From Prevotella sp. (lineage in GTDB: Bacteria; Bacteroidota; Bacteroidia; Bacteroidales; Bacteroidaceae): a DNA stretch of 51,950 nucleotides. The notes below the pieces were generated by a model. The model worked only from the letters and a program-made list of their open reading frames with translations. It did no database searches and had not been told where the DNA came from. The number at the start of each line of letters is the position of its first letter. Position 1 is the first letter of the stretch. The stretch spans positions 1 to 51,950 of the forward strand of contig JAEEPZ010000016.1 of NCBI GenBank assembly GCA_016285055.1, written 5' to 3'. The translations under genes were made by a program, and so were the position numbers. This document shows positions 7,735-15,930 of this stretch, one piece after another.

Positions 7735-8874
7735 ATGAACCGCTTTGCATCCTTGCTGGTCATCCTTGCACTCTGTGTCTGTTTGCAGACCTCAGCGGAA
7801 GGAGGACTGCCTGCGTTCATCAAGAAGGTGGGCACCATGATAGACTCGATGTCTGTCAGCGGTGTGGATCGCCGTTACATTGATGCACCGGAGCATCCTT
7901 GGCAGCTCATCGTCAAAGGCAACATGAACCAGAGCATGGTGAAGATGAAGTCGAGGGGCGAAATGGTGGGCATTCCTTTCAGTGCTACGCCCTCACTGAA
8001 AACCGAGCCGTCGCGATATGTCGGTCTGTGGGCGGGCTACAGGGGCTACGGTCTGGGCTATACGGTGAACGTAGGAGGCGACAAAGGCAGTTACCTCACT
8101 CTCGGCGCTACGGGCGGAGCCTACGGAGTGAACGTCCGCATCCACTCCTTCAACAATGACACCCCCGACTTCGACATCTCCACCGACTTCAACTTCGAAG
8201 ATGACGAGGACGATCATCTTTCGGGAAAAGTGGAGCTGATGGACCCTATCAAGGTGCACACCCTCATTGCCGACGGATACTATCTGTTCAATGGCAAGCA
8301 CTTCTCCTACGCTGCAGCCTACGACCAGTCGGTGCTGCAGAAGCGCTCCGCCGGTTCGCTCATGGCCGGGGCGATGTATTACTACGGTCACATCGACTAT
8401 GCCACGCACCACAACGGCGACCTCATCTACATGATGCACGGCCTGGGAGGCGTCAAGCTGTGGCAGGGCAGCGTGGGGGTGGGCTATGCCTACAACTGGG
8501 TACCGTCCCGTGGACTCCTCGTCAGCGTCATGGCCATGCCGATGCTCACCATGGTGAACAAAATCAAGGCTTATAGATACATGACCAACATGGATGAGCT
8601 GATTGCCCAAATCATTTTCACGGAAGACGAAACCTCTGAGGAAGAGGAAAATCAATGGGTTTACGACCACTTGAGGATAATGCCTATGGGCACCAAGACG
8701 TTCAACAGCGGCATGACGCTCAACATCGATGCACGTCTGTCGCTGACCTATAACTTTGGCCGCTGCTTCGTCAATGCCTACGGGCAGTTCAATAATTTCC
8801 GCTATCGCCACGACGACAGCCACGGACACATGAACGACTGGTATGTCAACACTTCAGTCGGCGTGAGACTATAA
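7735..8874 (+). CDS. DUF4421 family outer-membrane beta-barrel protein
   Basis: 379 residues from the ATG at 7735 (MNRFASLLVILALCVCLQTSAEGG, signal peptide). An upstream in-frame ATG at 7666 lies on the promoter and was rejected. The sequence VDRRYIDAPEHPWQLIVKGN and the alternating pattern through VGLWAGYRGYGLGYTVN are typical of the Bacteroidetes DUF4421 family. Repeated amphipathic strands and the C-terminal YVNTSVGVRL suggest a barrel in the outer membrane. Its role is unknown; family members are usually annotated only by domain. Element B begins 21 nt after the stop. Confidence 0.8.
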   Translation: MNRFASLLVILALCVCLQTSAEGGLPAFIKKVGTMIDSMSVSGVDRRYIDAPEHPWQLIVKGNMNQSMVKMKSRGEMVGIPFSATPSLKTEPSRYVGLWAGYRGYGLGYTVNVGGDKGSYLTLGATGGAYGVNVRIHSFNNDTPDFDISTDFNFEDDEDDHLSGKVELMDPIKVHTLIADGYYLFNGKHFSYAAAYDQSVLQKRSAGSLMAGAMYYYGHIDYATHHNGDLIYMMHGLGGVKLWQGSVGVGYAYNWVPSRGLLVSVMAMPMLTMVNKIKAYRYMTNMDELIAQIIFTEDETSEEEENQWVYDHLRIMPMGTKTFNSGMTLNIDARLSLTYNFGRCFVNAYGQFNNFRYRHDDSHGHMNDWYVNTSVGVRL

Positions 8875-8895
8875 GGAGTCTTGGAATTGATTTTT

Positions 8896-9071
8896 GGAGT
8901 TAAAGGAGTTAAAGGAGTTAAAGACAATTGTTTTGCTATGGATTTCAACGCAGAGATAAGAACTTTTCGTGGAGAGTCATTTGTCTTTAACTCCTTTGAC
9001 TCCTTTAACTCCTTTAACCCCTTTAACTCCTTTAACCCCTTTAACCCCTTTAACCCCTTTAACTCCTTTTT
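8896..9071. repeat. GGAGTTAAA inverted-repeat element, copy B
   Basis: Left arm 8896-8925 has three GGAGTTAAA units. The core at 8926-8982 is the reverse complement of the core of copies A and C with scattered changes. The right arm at 8983-9071 has nine units of CTTTAACTC or CTTTAACCC. The right arm is much longer than the left, suggesting unit expansion. It ends directly at the queC start codon, replacing any normal leader or ribosome binding site. In gene-relative orientation it matches copies A and C. Confidence 0.9.
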
Positions 9072-9725
9072 ATGAAAGACTGCGTTATCATTCTCAGTGG
9101 CGGCATGGACTCCGTGACGCTGCTCTACGACTACCAGGAGCGCATCGCCCTGGCCGTGTCGTTTGACTATGGTTCCAACCACAACAGCCGCGAGCTGCCC
9201 TTTGCCGCCTTGCACTGCCAGCGGCTTGGCATCGAGCACCTCGTCATCCCCCTGCAGTTCATGGGACAGTATTTCAACAGCTCGCTGCTCAGTGGCGATG
9301 ATGCCATTCCCGACGGCGACTATGCCGACGATAATATGAAGTCGACGGTGGTGCCCTTCCGCAACGGCATCATGCTCAGCGTGGCCGTAGGGCTGGCCGA
9401 AAGCCGCAACCTGAAGTTTGTGATGATGGCCAATCACGGCGGCGACCACACCATCTATCCCGACTGCCGGCCCGAGTTTGTCAGTGCCTTCGACGCTGCC
9501 GCCCGCGCAGGTACATTTATTAATATAGGCCTGCTGTCGCCCTACACCCATTGGACGAAGGGACAGATAGCCAAGCGTGGCCGCGAGCTGGGCATCGACT
9601 ACAGCGAGACTTGGTCGTGCTACCGTGGCGGTGAGCGTCACTGTGGCCGCTGCGGCACCTGCCGTGAGCGCCGTGAGGCCCTGGCCGAGGCTGGCATCGA
9701 CGACCCTACACAGTATGAGCAGTAG
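9072..9725 (+). CDS. queC: 7-cyano-7-deazaguanine synthase QueC
   Basis: 217 residues, the usual length. It converts 7-carboxy-7-deazaguanine to preQ0 with ATP and ammonia in the queuosine pathway, in the cytoplasm. The ATP-pyrophosphatase P-loop SGGMDS is at residues 9-14, and the C-terminal zinc site C-x7-C-x2-C-x2-C is intact (CYRGGERHCGRCGTC). FDYGSNH and SPYTHWTKGQI are also family features. The start is fixed by the P-loop position. There is no Shine-Dalgarno: the bases upstream are the repeat array of element B, so initiation probably depends on low structure rather than a ribosome site, or on coupling. No other que gene is in the window. Confidence 0.95.
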   Translation: MKDCVIILSGGMDSVTLLYDYQERIALAVSFDYGSNHNSRELPFAALHCQRLGIEHLVIPLQFMGQYFNSSLLSGDDAIPDGDYADDNMKSTVVPFRNGIMLSVAVGLAESRNLKFVMMANHGGDHTIYPDCRPEFVSAFDAAARAGTFINIGLLSPYTHWTKGQIAKRGRELGIDYSETWSCYRGGERHCGRCGTCRERREALAEAGIDDPTQYEQ

Positions 9726-9870
9726 AAATTAGTGACCACCTCTTGGAAGTTACACCGAGCACAGGCGCAACGATTGCTATGCAAAGATGACATTTCTTTC
9801 ACAAAAAGAGAGTGGGGGAGGGGTGAAAAACTTAAAATGACTAAATTCAGAGGAAAAAATAACTGACAGC

Positions 9871-9902
9871 TTCGCCCGTCTCATTTCTTTTTAGTAATTT
9901 TG
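9871..9902 (+). promoter_or_regulatory. Promoter of fba
   Basis: TAATTTTG at 9895-9902 is a good -7 box. TTCG at 9871-9874 sits at the right -33 distance (20 nt) but is one base off the usual TTTG. The leader to the ATG is 83 nt. Confidence 0.6.
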
Positions 9903-9985
9903 TGCCGAATTTAGAGTAAGAGATGCTCAACACTCGACCATCAACAAGAGTCATTCAACAATAAATAATAAACATTCAACTAATT

Positions 9986-10996
9986 ATGGTAGATTACAAA
10001 ACTTTAGGCCTGGTGAACACCCGCGAGATGTTCGCACGTGCCATCAACGGCGGATATGCCATCCCCGCTTTCAACTTCAACAACATGGAGCAGCTGCAGG
10101 CCATCATCAAGGCCAGCAGTGACCTGAAGAGCCCCGTCATCCTGCAGGTGTCGAAGGGTGCCCGCAACTATGCCAACGCCACGCTGTTGCGCTACATGGC
10201 TCAGGGCGCTGTGGAGTATGCTAAGGAGCTGGGCTGCAAGCATCCTGAGGTGGTGCTGCACCTGGACCACGGCGACAGCTTCGAGATTTGCAAGAGCTGC
10301 ATCGACTACGGCTTCTCCAGCGTGATGATTGACGCCAGCCATCTGCCCTTCGAGGAGAATATCGCTCTGACGAAGAAGGTGGTGGACTATGCTCACCAGT
10401 TCGACGTGACCGTTGAGGCTGAGCTCGGCGTGCTCGCCGGTGTTGAGGATGAGGTGTCGGCCGCTGAGAGCCACTACACCAAGCCCGAAGAGGTGATTGA
10501 GTTCTCACAGCGTTCTGGCTGCGACTCGCTGGCCATCTCCATCGGTACCAGCCACGGTGCTTACAAGTTCACTCCCGAGCAGTGCACACGCGACCCGCAG
10601 ACCGGCAAGCTCGTGCCGCCGCCACTCGCATTCGATGTGCTCGACGCAGTGATGAAGAAGCTGCCCGGATTCCCCATCGTCCTCCACGGTTCGTCAAGCG
10701 TGCCCCAGGAGTATGTCGACGAGATCAACTCGCTGGGTGGCAAGTTGCCCGACGCCATCGGTATTCCCGAGGAGCAGCTGCGCAAGGCTGCTAAGAGCGC
10801 CGTCTGCAAGATTAACATCGACTCCGACTCACGTCTGGCCTTCACCGCCGCTGTGCGCCGCGTGCTGCACGACAAACCCGGTGAGTTCGACCCCCGCAAG
10901 TTCTGCGGTCCCGCTCGCGACGAGATGGAGAAGATGTACAAGCACAAGATTATCGACGTGCTGGGTAGCGACAACAAGCTGGCTCAGCTGGACTAA
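9986..10996 (+). CDS. fba: Class II fructose-1,6-bisphosphate aldolase
   Basis: 336 residues. It cleaves fructose-1,6-bisphosphate to dihydroxyacetone phosphate and glyceraldehyde 3-phosphate in glycolysis, and the reverse in gluconeogenesis. Class II features are clear: AIPAFNFNN near the N-terminus, the metal-binding and catalytic segment HLDHGDSFE, VEAELGVLAGVEDE, the histidine in ISIGTSHGAYK, and VLHGSSSVP. The C-terminal CGPARDEMEKMYKHKI fits the long class II form. It stands alone with its own promoter and terminator. Codon use is strongly biased, as expected of a highly expressed gene. Confidence 0.96.
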   Translation: MVDYKTLGLVNTREMFARAINGGYAIPAFNFNNMEQLQAIIKASSDLKSPVILQVSKGARNYANATLLRYMAQGAVEYAKELGCKHPEVVLHLDHGDSFEICKSCIDYGFSSVMIDASHLPFEENIALTKKVVDYAHQFDVTVEAELGVLAGVEDEVSAAESHYTKPEEVIEFSQRSGCDSLAISIGTSHGAYKFTPEQCTRDPQTGKLVPPPLAFDVLDAVMKKLPGFPIVLHGSSSVPQEYVDEINSLGGKLPDAIGIPEEQLRKAAKSAVCKINIDSDSRLAFTAAVRRVLHDKPGEFDPRKFCGPARDEMEKMYKHKIIDVLGSDNKLAQLD

Positions 10997-11016
10997 GAAA
11001 TCTACGGAACGTAAAG

Positions 11017-11052
11017 AAAAATCCGAACCGCCCTCGTGGCAGTTCGGATTTT
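11017..11052 (+). terminator. Intrinsic terminator after fba
   Basis: A-run, ATCCGAAC-CGCC stem, short loop, GGCAGTTCGGATTTT: a strong hairpin with one wobble and a T-run, 20 nt after the stop. Its right half is also the start of the 39-bp direct repeat. Confidence 0.8.
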
Positions 11053-11109
11053 CTCTGTCGCCTTTGCTGGCCTCGTGGCAGTTCGGATTTTTTCTGTCGC
11101 CTCTGTTGG
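11032..11109. repeat. Two 39-bp direct repeats containing the fba terminator half-stem
   Basis: 11032-11070 and 11071-11109 are tandem copies with a few changes, each with CCTCGTGGCAGTTCGGATTT and CTGTCGCC. The second copy duplicates the descending arm and T-run of the terminator without its ascending arm. Confidence 0.75.
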
Positions 11110-11173
11110 CTTTTGGTTGGGTGCCCTGCGTACTCGCAGGACCTGCCTCTTTCTGCGCCTCGTCGCCCCGTGG

Positions 11174-12055
11174 CTATCGCAGCTCCCAAAAAGCGACGGC
11201 GGCAGCGGCGGCCACATTGAGCGAATCGACGCTGTGCTGCATGGGTATGCGGACGGTGTAGTCAGCCTCGGCGATGGCGGAGTGGGGCAGGCCGTCGCCC
11301 TCGGTGCCCATGATAAGAGCGAGGCGAGGCTCAGCCTTCAGCTCGGGCGCATCGAGAGGGATGGAGACATCGGTAAGGGCCATAGCGGCCGTCTTGAAGC
11401 CGAGGTGCCGGAGAAGAGAGGAAGTCCCGACGGCAGCACAGCCAGTGACGCTGGAGAACGCACTGAGAGAGGCGTCGGGCAGCCACGTCCAGGGCTCGAG
11501 GAAGACGGTGCCCATCGAGACACGCACGGCGCGGCGGTTCAGCGGGTCGCAGGAGTCGGGCGTGAGAAGCACGGCATCGATGCCGAGGGCTGCGGCCGAG
11601 CGGAAGATGGCTCCGATGTTCGTGGTGTCGCACACACCGTGGATGACGACGATGCGGCGGGCATCCTGACACACATCTTCCACCGTGGGCAGCTGTGGAC
11701 GGCACATGGCGCAGAGCACGCCGCGCGTCAGCGTGTAGCCGGTGAGCTGTGCCAGCAGCTGGCGCTCGCCGGTGTACACAGGCACATCGTCGGGCAACCG
11801 GCAGATGATGTCTGACGCATCGCCAGTGATATGCTTTTCCTCGCACAGCAGTGACACGGGCTGAAGACCGGCATCGAGGGCCACACGGATCACTTTCGGG
11901 CTCTCGGCGATGAACAGGCCCTCGCCGCTGGACTGCACCTGACATATAGGGGCGCCTGTCGTAGCGTCCCTACATGTCTTTAGCTGAGCCTCCGTCAGAC
12001 GGCCGAATACCTGCACCCTGGCATCGTCTAACGAGGTGATGACAATGGGCTTCAT
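11174..12055 (-). CDS. TrmH/SpoU-family RNA 2'-O-methyltransferase
   Basis: 293 residues. The C-terminal SPOUT domain has the family motifs NIGAIFRSAAALG, MGTEGDGL and VDSLNVAAAAAV, which form the knotted SAM site. The N-terminal half is the substrate-binding domain (FIAESPKVIRVALDAG). It would methylate a ribose in rRNA or tRNA; the target is not predictable. The N-terminus contains RDATTGAPICQVQSS, encoded by a palindromic insertion at 11941-11978, which is not a normal part of the family. Its ATG directly abuts the stop of the upstream GH5-GH43 gene, so the two are probably cotranscribed. Start chosen because it is the only ATG before the conserved N-terminal strand. Confidence 0.85.
   Translation of the reverse strand: MKPIVITSLDDARVQVFGRLTEAQLKTCRDATTGAPICQVQSSGEGLFIAESPKVIRVALDAGLQPVSLLCEEKHITGDASDIICRLPDDVPVYTGERQLLAQLTGYTLTRGVLCAMCRPQLPTVEDVCQDARRIVVIHGVCDTTNIGAIFRSAAALGIDAVLLTPDSCDPLNRRAVRVSMGTVFLEPWTWLPDASLSAFSSVTGCAAVGTSSLLRHLGFKTAAMALTDVSIPLDAPELKAEPRLALIMGTEGDGLPHSAIAEADYTVRIPMQHSVDSLNVAAAAAVAFWELR
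11941..11978. repeat. Palindromic insertion inside the methyltransferase gene
   Basis: GACATATAGGGGCGC (11941-11955) and GCGTCCCTACATGTC (11964-11978) pair with two mismatches around a short loop. The element sits in frame and adds roughly a dozen residues to the N-terminal domain. Confidence 0.55.
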
Positions 12056-15000
12056 TTATCTTACTACCACCTTCTTGCCGTTACGGATGTAGATGCCCTT
12101 CTTCAGCGATGAGGGCTGAGCGTTGAGGGGCGCAAGGACCGGACGGCCTTGCAGGTCATAGCAGTAACTGTTGCCGTCGCCGTTCAAGACAACGTCCTCA
12201 ATGCCATCAAGCGAGTAGTCGTCGTTGTTGGTGAGGTACATCTCGTCCACAGCGATGCTCTCGCTGCCATTGCCCCAGAAGGTCACCATCCTGATGTTGC
12301 TCAGGTCTGCTTTCTTGCCTTTGTTGCTGCCGCTGGTGTATCTGAGTAACTGAAGGTTGACGATGATCTGTTTCTTTGTGCCGAAGGCGGCGGTGCTGTG
12401 GCAGTCGCCGTTGGTCTTGTCTGTGGTGAAGATGTTGAGGTGGGAGTGGGGGCTGGCGCCTTTGAGCTTGATGACCAAGTATTTATAGTCTGCGAAGTTG
12501 GCGCCATCGTTATATTTCCAGCCCATCTGCCCATTCTGTCCGGGACGGAAGGTGCGTATCTCCTCGTCGTAGGTGCCTTCTCCCACGATGTTGGTGTTGA
12601 TGTACTCGCTGCCGAAGGGGAAGTAGGTGCTGTGCACGGTGAACTCCTGCGATAGCTCATGCCCCAGCGGGTCGGCATAAGTGACGCGCAGCTTGGAGGA
12701 TCCTTCCTTCAGACCGCGTATGCGTCCGTCTTCCACCTCTATGACACTTGGGTTGCTCACCTCATAGCTGGCCTGCATGGCAACGTTGGCCGTATGTCCA
12801 TCGCGGTAGGTGGCTATGACCTTCAGCATGTTGGAGCCGCCCACCATCACCTCGGTAGCCGCACCTTCCATCGTCAGCTGCTCGGCGGTGACCATGTCTT
12901 CGTTGAAGCCTTCGAAGTCAGAGGGATAGAACATGTCTTCCTCGTATTTCGACTCAGTGGAGAACCAGTCGAAATCGGCGTAGCCCTTGCTGCCCTCCTT
13001 GGTGGCGTGGCAGAAGATGCCGAAGCGTGCCCCCACGAAGACGCTGAGGTTGAAGCTCATCTGTGTCTGTCCGCCGAAGGAGCTGTAGGTCTTGTTATCG
13101 AGCGAATAGTAGAACTGTGTCTTGTCGGTGCTCTTGGTGATGGCGGCGCGCAGATAGACGATGCCGTCGGTGGGCGTGATGGCCTTGCGTTTCTCGTCGG
13201 GCGTGAAGCTGCTGCCGGCGTCGCGTACCTTGTCCTGTTTCCAGATAATCTGGTATTTGCCGTCCGCCTGTTTCTCTACGGCTATCATGGCGTAGGGGTC
13301 TTGCAGGATGCAGATGCCGGCGCGCTCACCCTCCTTCAGGTTCGACACGTCCACCTTGACGGTGCCCGTCGAGCGCTGGCTCTCCTTGCCGTGGATGGCG
13401 AAGATGCGCTGGGTGAGTATGTTGCGGGCCTGCGGCAGGTTGTCGGTGACGGTGACGGGACGCATCCTCAGCCATCCCTGACGTTCAAAGAGGCTCCACA
13501 TGTCGTCGTTGGGCTTATGGTTCCATTCCCACTGCATGCCCAGCGGATAGCTGCGGAAGTTGTCGTTGGTGGGCAGTGCTTTGCGGGGTATGGCCGGTGC
13601 CTTGGGCTTGGCATAGCTGCCGTTGTTGCCCGAGGCTCCCGTGACGGCCACGGGCTTGCCGTTGTTGCCGATGATGGGCCAGTCGTCCACCCATTTCACG
13701 GGCTGCAGGTTGGGGAAGCGTCCCAGGGCGCCGAGGTCTTCCTGCAGGATAGTCCACCACTCACCCTCGGGCGTCTCGATGAGTGCGCCCTGATGGATGG
13801 TGTTCGGCTTGTTGTTGATGGTCTTCTCCAAGAGCATCTTCTCCTCGTAGGGGCCGAAGACATTCTTCGAGCGGAAGGCCACCTGTCCCGAGGGCCATCC
13901 GCCGTAGGTGGCATAGATATAGTAGTAGTCGCCCACCTTGTAGAAGTGGCTGCCCTCCAGTCCGTCCTTATTGCTGATGACGCCCTTCTCCTGCTTGAAG
14001 TTGAAGTTCTCGTCCAGCTCGCAGACGGAGATGTTGCCGATGCCCTGCGCCACATACACCTTGCCGTTGTCGAAGAGCATGCCGGGGTCGTAGTAGCTGC
14101 GCGACAGCTTCTTGGCCGTCCATGTGCCTTCAGGATTGGTAGCGGTGAGCAGCCATCCCTGCAGCACCCACCCGTCGACGGGGCGCTTCTCGTTGATGAG
14201 GATATAGAACTTGCCGTTGTGATACTTCATGGAGCAAGCCCACATGCACGAGCCGTAGGCGCTGCCGTTGTTCCCCAATAGGTAGGCGCTGTCGTCGCTG
14301 GTCTGTGTCAGCGGCTGTGCGCAGTATTCCCAGTTCACCAAGTCGGTAGACTTCAGGATGGTGGCGCCGGGGAAGTTGTGCATGGTGGTGCTCACCATGT
14401 AGTAGGTGCCGTCGACGCAGATGACGTCGGGGTCGGGAAAGTCACCATAGACCACAGGGTTCTTGTACTTGCCGTTGCCCTGGTCGCCCATGCTGATGTT
14501 GGCGAAGTCGGCGTGTGGCCAGTTCACCTGATAATACTCGGCATACCAGTCCATGCAGGCCTTGCCGCAGGCCTCCTCCAGTCCGCCGAAGGCAGGCACT
14601 ACGGAACCGTCCTTCAGCAGCTGGTCGACGTCTATGAGGCAGGATGTGCCGGAAAGGGTCATCGAGATGTTGCCGTAGTAGTCGTGTACAGCCTTGAAGC
14701 AGCGGCCCCACATCGACGTGCGGCCGGTGGCCCATGTGCCGTAGTTCGACTCCACCCATTCATTGTGCTCGTTGTAATGGCCGGAGCCGGGATTCTTCGG
14801 GCTCCAGTCCACCTCGGTGATGATGATGGGGTTGGTGTCGACGACGGGCACCTGGTTGTGGAACTGTCTGATCTTGTTCTGTGCGGCCTGCTCGACGTTG
14901 CTCTCGTTCAGCTTCTTGTCCTCGCAGCCGTACCAGCCGTCATAGTCGTGCACGGCGTAGCCGATGTTATAGCCCTCGATGGGATATTTGGCGTAGTCGG

Positions 15001-15757
15001 CATACTGCGACTGCCAGCCTGCGCCGGGAATCCAGATGATGCCGGTGAAGCCGTTGGCACGTATCTTCTCTACGATAGGCTGGAAGAAGTCGTGCATCGC
15101 CTTCGGGTCGCTCTGGCCGTTGGCATTCTTTACGTCAACTGGTTCGTTGGCCAGCTCAATGCTGATTTGTCCGGAATACTTCAGGATAGAGTCGTTCTTC
15201 GTGACGATGTCCCACACCTCCATCAGGTAGTTGTTGTAGTAGTCGCCCACCTTGATGGTGCCGGGGCAGACGCCCGGCGGACGCATCACCACATACTGGC
15301 CGTGCTTCATGGCACGCTTGGCCAAAGGGAAGTAGAGCGTCTTCATGTAGTTGGTCAGTCGGGTGGGGTTAAACTTGCTGATGTTGGCCTCACCGTCTGT
15401 TCCGGCTGGCTGTCCCACCGAGCCGGGGTAGGTGTAGTTGCTGTTGGGGTCGTTGGTCCAGGCGGGCTCTAAGTGCAGGCGGAAGACAGTACACTTGGCC
15501 GTTTCAAGTCCCTTGAACAGCTTCTCGAAATACTCGAGACAACGCTGGCGCCCAGCGTCGTCATAGCTCCAGCCCCAGCGGCCATTGTTGAACCACGCAC
15601 TGGGCGTGTCCATCACACCGTGAAGCACTACGTGGTTGCCGTGGCTGTCTACCAGCCATTTGCCTTCCACGTGAAGAGAGGGCAGCGGCAATACGCCTTG
15701 TGCCCATGTCATGGCAGTCATCATCAGTGCTGCCATTGTCAGAAAAAACCTTCTCAT
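12056..15757 (-). CDS. Secreted GH5-GH43 bifunctional glycoside hydrolase with T9SS-like tail
   Basis: 1233 residues with signal peptide (MRRFFLTMAALMMTAMTWA). Residues of about 25-430 form a GH5-type TIM barrel: ISIELANEPV holds the likely acid/base Glu and IIITEVDW the nucleophile Glu. Residues of about 435-730 form a GH43 five-bladed propeller: GDFPDPDVI (base Asp), a middle Asp region, and GLEGSHFYKV (acid Glu). Then follow a GH43 C-terminal beta-sandwich (about 740-960), a Big_2-like Ig domain (about 975-1060), another beta module, and the tail DLQGRPV plus KKGIYIRNGKKVVVR. This pairing fits attack on a branched plant hemicellulose such as arabinoxylan, with GH5 cutting backbone and GH43 removing side residues; the exact substrate is inference. 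It is followed without a gap by the methyltransferase gene. Confidence 0.88.
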   Translation of the reverse strand: MRRFFLTMAALMMTAMTWAQGVLPLPSLHVEGKWLVDSHGNHVVLHGVMDTPSAWFNNGRWGWSYDDAGRQRCLEYFEKLFKGLETAKCTVFRLHLEPAWTNDPNSNYTYPGSVGQPAGTDGEANISKFNPTRLTNYMKTLYFPLAKRAMKHGQYVVMRPPGVCPGTIKVGDYYNNYLMEVWDIVTKNDSILKYSGQISIELANEPVDVKNANGQSDPKAMHDFFQPIVEKIRANGFTGIIWIPGAGWQSQYADYAKYPIEGYNIGYAVHDYDGWYGCEDKKLNESNVEQAAQNKIRQFHNQVPVVDTNPIIITEVDWSPKNPGSGHYNEHNEWVESNYGTWATGRTSMWGRCFKAVHDYYGNISMTLSGTSCLIDVDQLLKDGSVVPAFGGLEEACGKACMDWYAEYYQVNWPHADFANISMGDQGNGKYKNPVVYGDFPDPDVICVDGTYYMVSTTMHNFPGATILKSTDLVNWEYCAQPLTQTSDDSAYLLGNNGSAYGSCMWACSMKYHNGKFYILINEKRPVDGWVLQGWLLTATNPEGTWTAKKLSRSYYDPGMLFDNGKVYVAQGIGNISVCELDENFNFKQEKGVISNKDGLEGSHFYKVGDYYYIYATYGGWPSGQVAFRSKNVFGPYEEKMLLEKTINNKPNTIHQGALIETPEGEWWTILQEDLGALGRFPNLQPVKWVDDWPIIGNNGKPVAVTGASGNNGSYAKPKAPAIPRKALPTNDNFRSYPLGMQWEWNHKPNDDMWSLFERQGWLRMRPVTVTDNLPQARNILTQRIFAIHGKESQRSTGTVKVDVSNLKEGERAGICILQDPYAMIAVEKQADGKYQIIWKQDKVRDAGSSFTPDEKRKAITPTDGIVYLRAAITKSTDKTQFYYSLDNKTYSSFGGQTQMSFNLSVFVGARFGIFCHATKEGSKGYADFDWFSTESKYEEDMFYPSDFEGFNEDMVTAEQLTMEGAATEVMVGGSNMLKVIATYRDGHTANVAMQASYEVSNPSVIEVEDGRIRGLKEGSSKLRVTYADPLGHELSQEFTVHSTYFPFGSEYINTNIVGEGTYDEEIRTFRPGQNGQMGWKYNDGANFADYKYLVIKLKGASPHSHLNIFTTDKTNGDCHSTAAFGTKKQIIVNLQLLRYTSGSNKGKKADLSNIRMVTFWGNGSESIAVDEMYLTNNDDYSLDGIEDVVLNGDGNSYCYDLQGRPVLAPLNAQPSSLKKGIYIRNGKKVVVR

Positions 15758-15795
15758 AGCATTAACTGTCTACATATATATACTCTATCGGCTTG

Positions 15796-15803
15796 CAAAG
15801 GTA
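15796..15803 (-). promoter_or_regulatory. -7 box of the GH5-GH43 gene
   Basis: TACCTTTG on the minus strand, 38 nt upstream of the start codon. No good -33 element was found at the usual distance. Confidence 0.5.
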
Positions 15804-15869
15804 AGGAATAATTGTCATTTTCATACTTTTTTTGCAAAAAAAATAATTGCAAAAATAAAAATGCAATAA

Positions 15870-15901
15870 TTTGCTCCTTTGCTTTTTTCTGAGTAATTTT
15901 G
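15870..15901 (+). promoter_or_regulatory. Promoter of the mannitol dehydrogenase-family gene
   Basis: TTTG (15870-15873) and TAATTTTG (15894-15901) are separated by exactly 20 nt, a near-ideal Bacteroidetes promoter. The start codon is 29 nt downstream. Confidence 0.75.
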
Positions 15902-15930
15902 CAGCCATATTACTATTCATTATTATTAAT

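Noticed and set aside
8881..9075. Small ORF encoding repeated FNPFNSF peptides
   Set aside because: It is read through the CTTTAACYC array of element B, has no start context, and its peptide merely mirrors the 9-bp period.
12659..14281. A 540-codon open frame on the plus strand
   Set aside because: It lies opposite the GH5-GH43 gene, whose catalytic motifs are all in the minus frame. Its composition is that of an antisense shadow.
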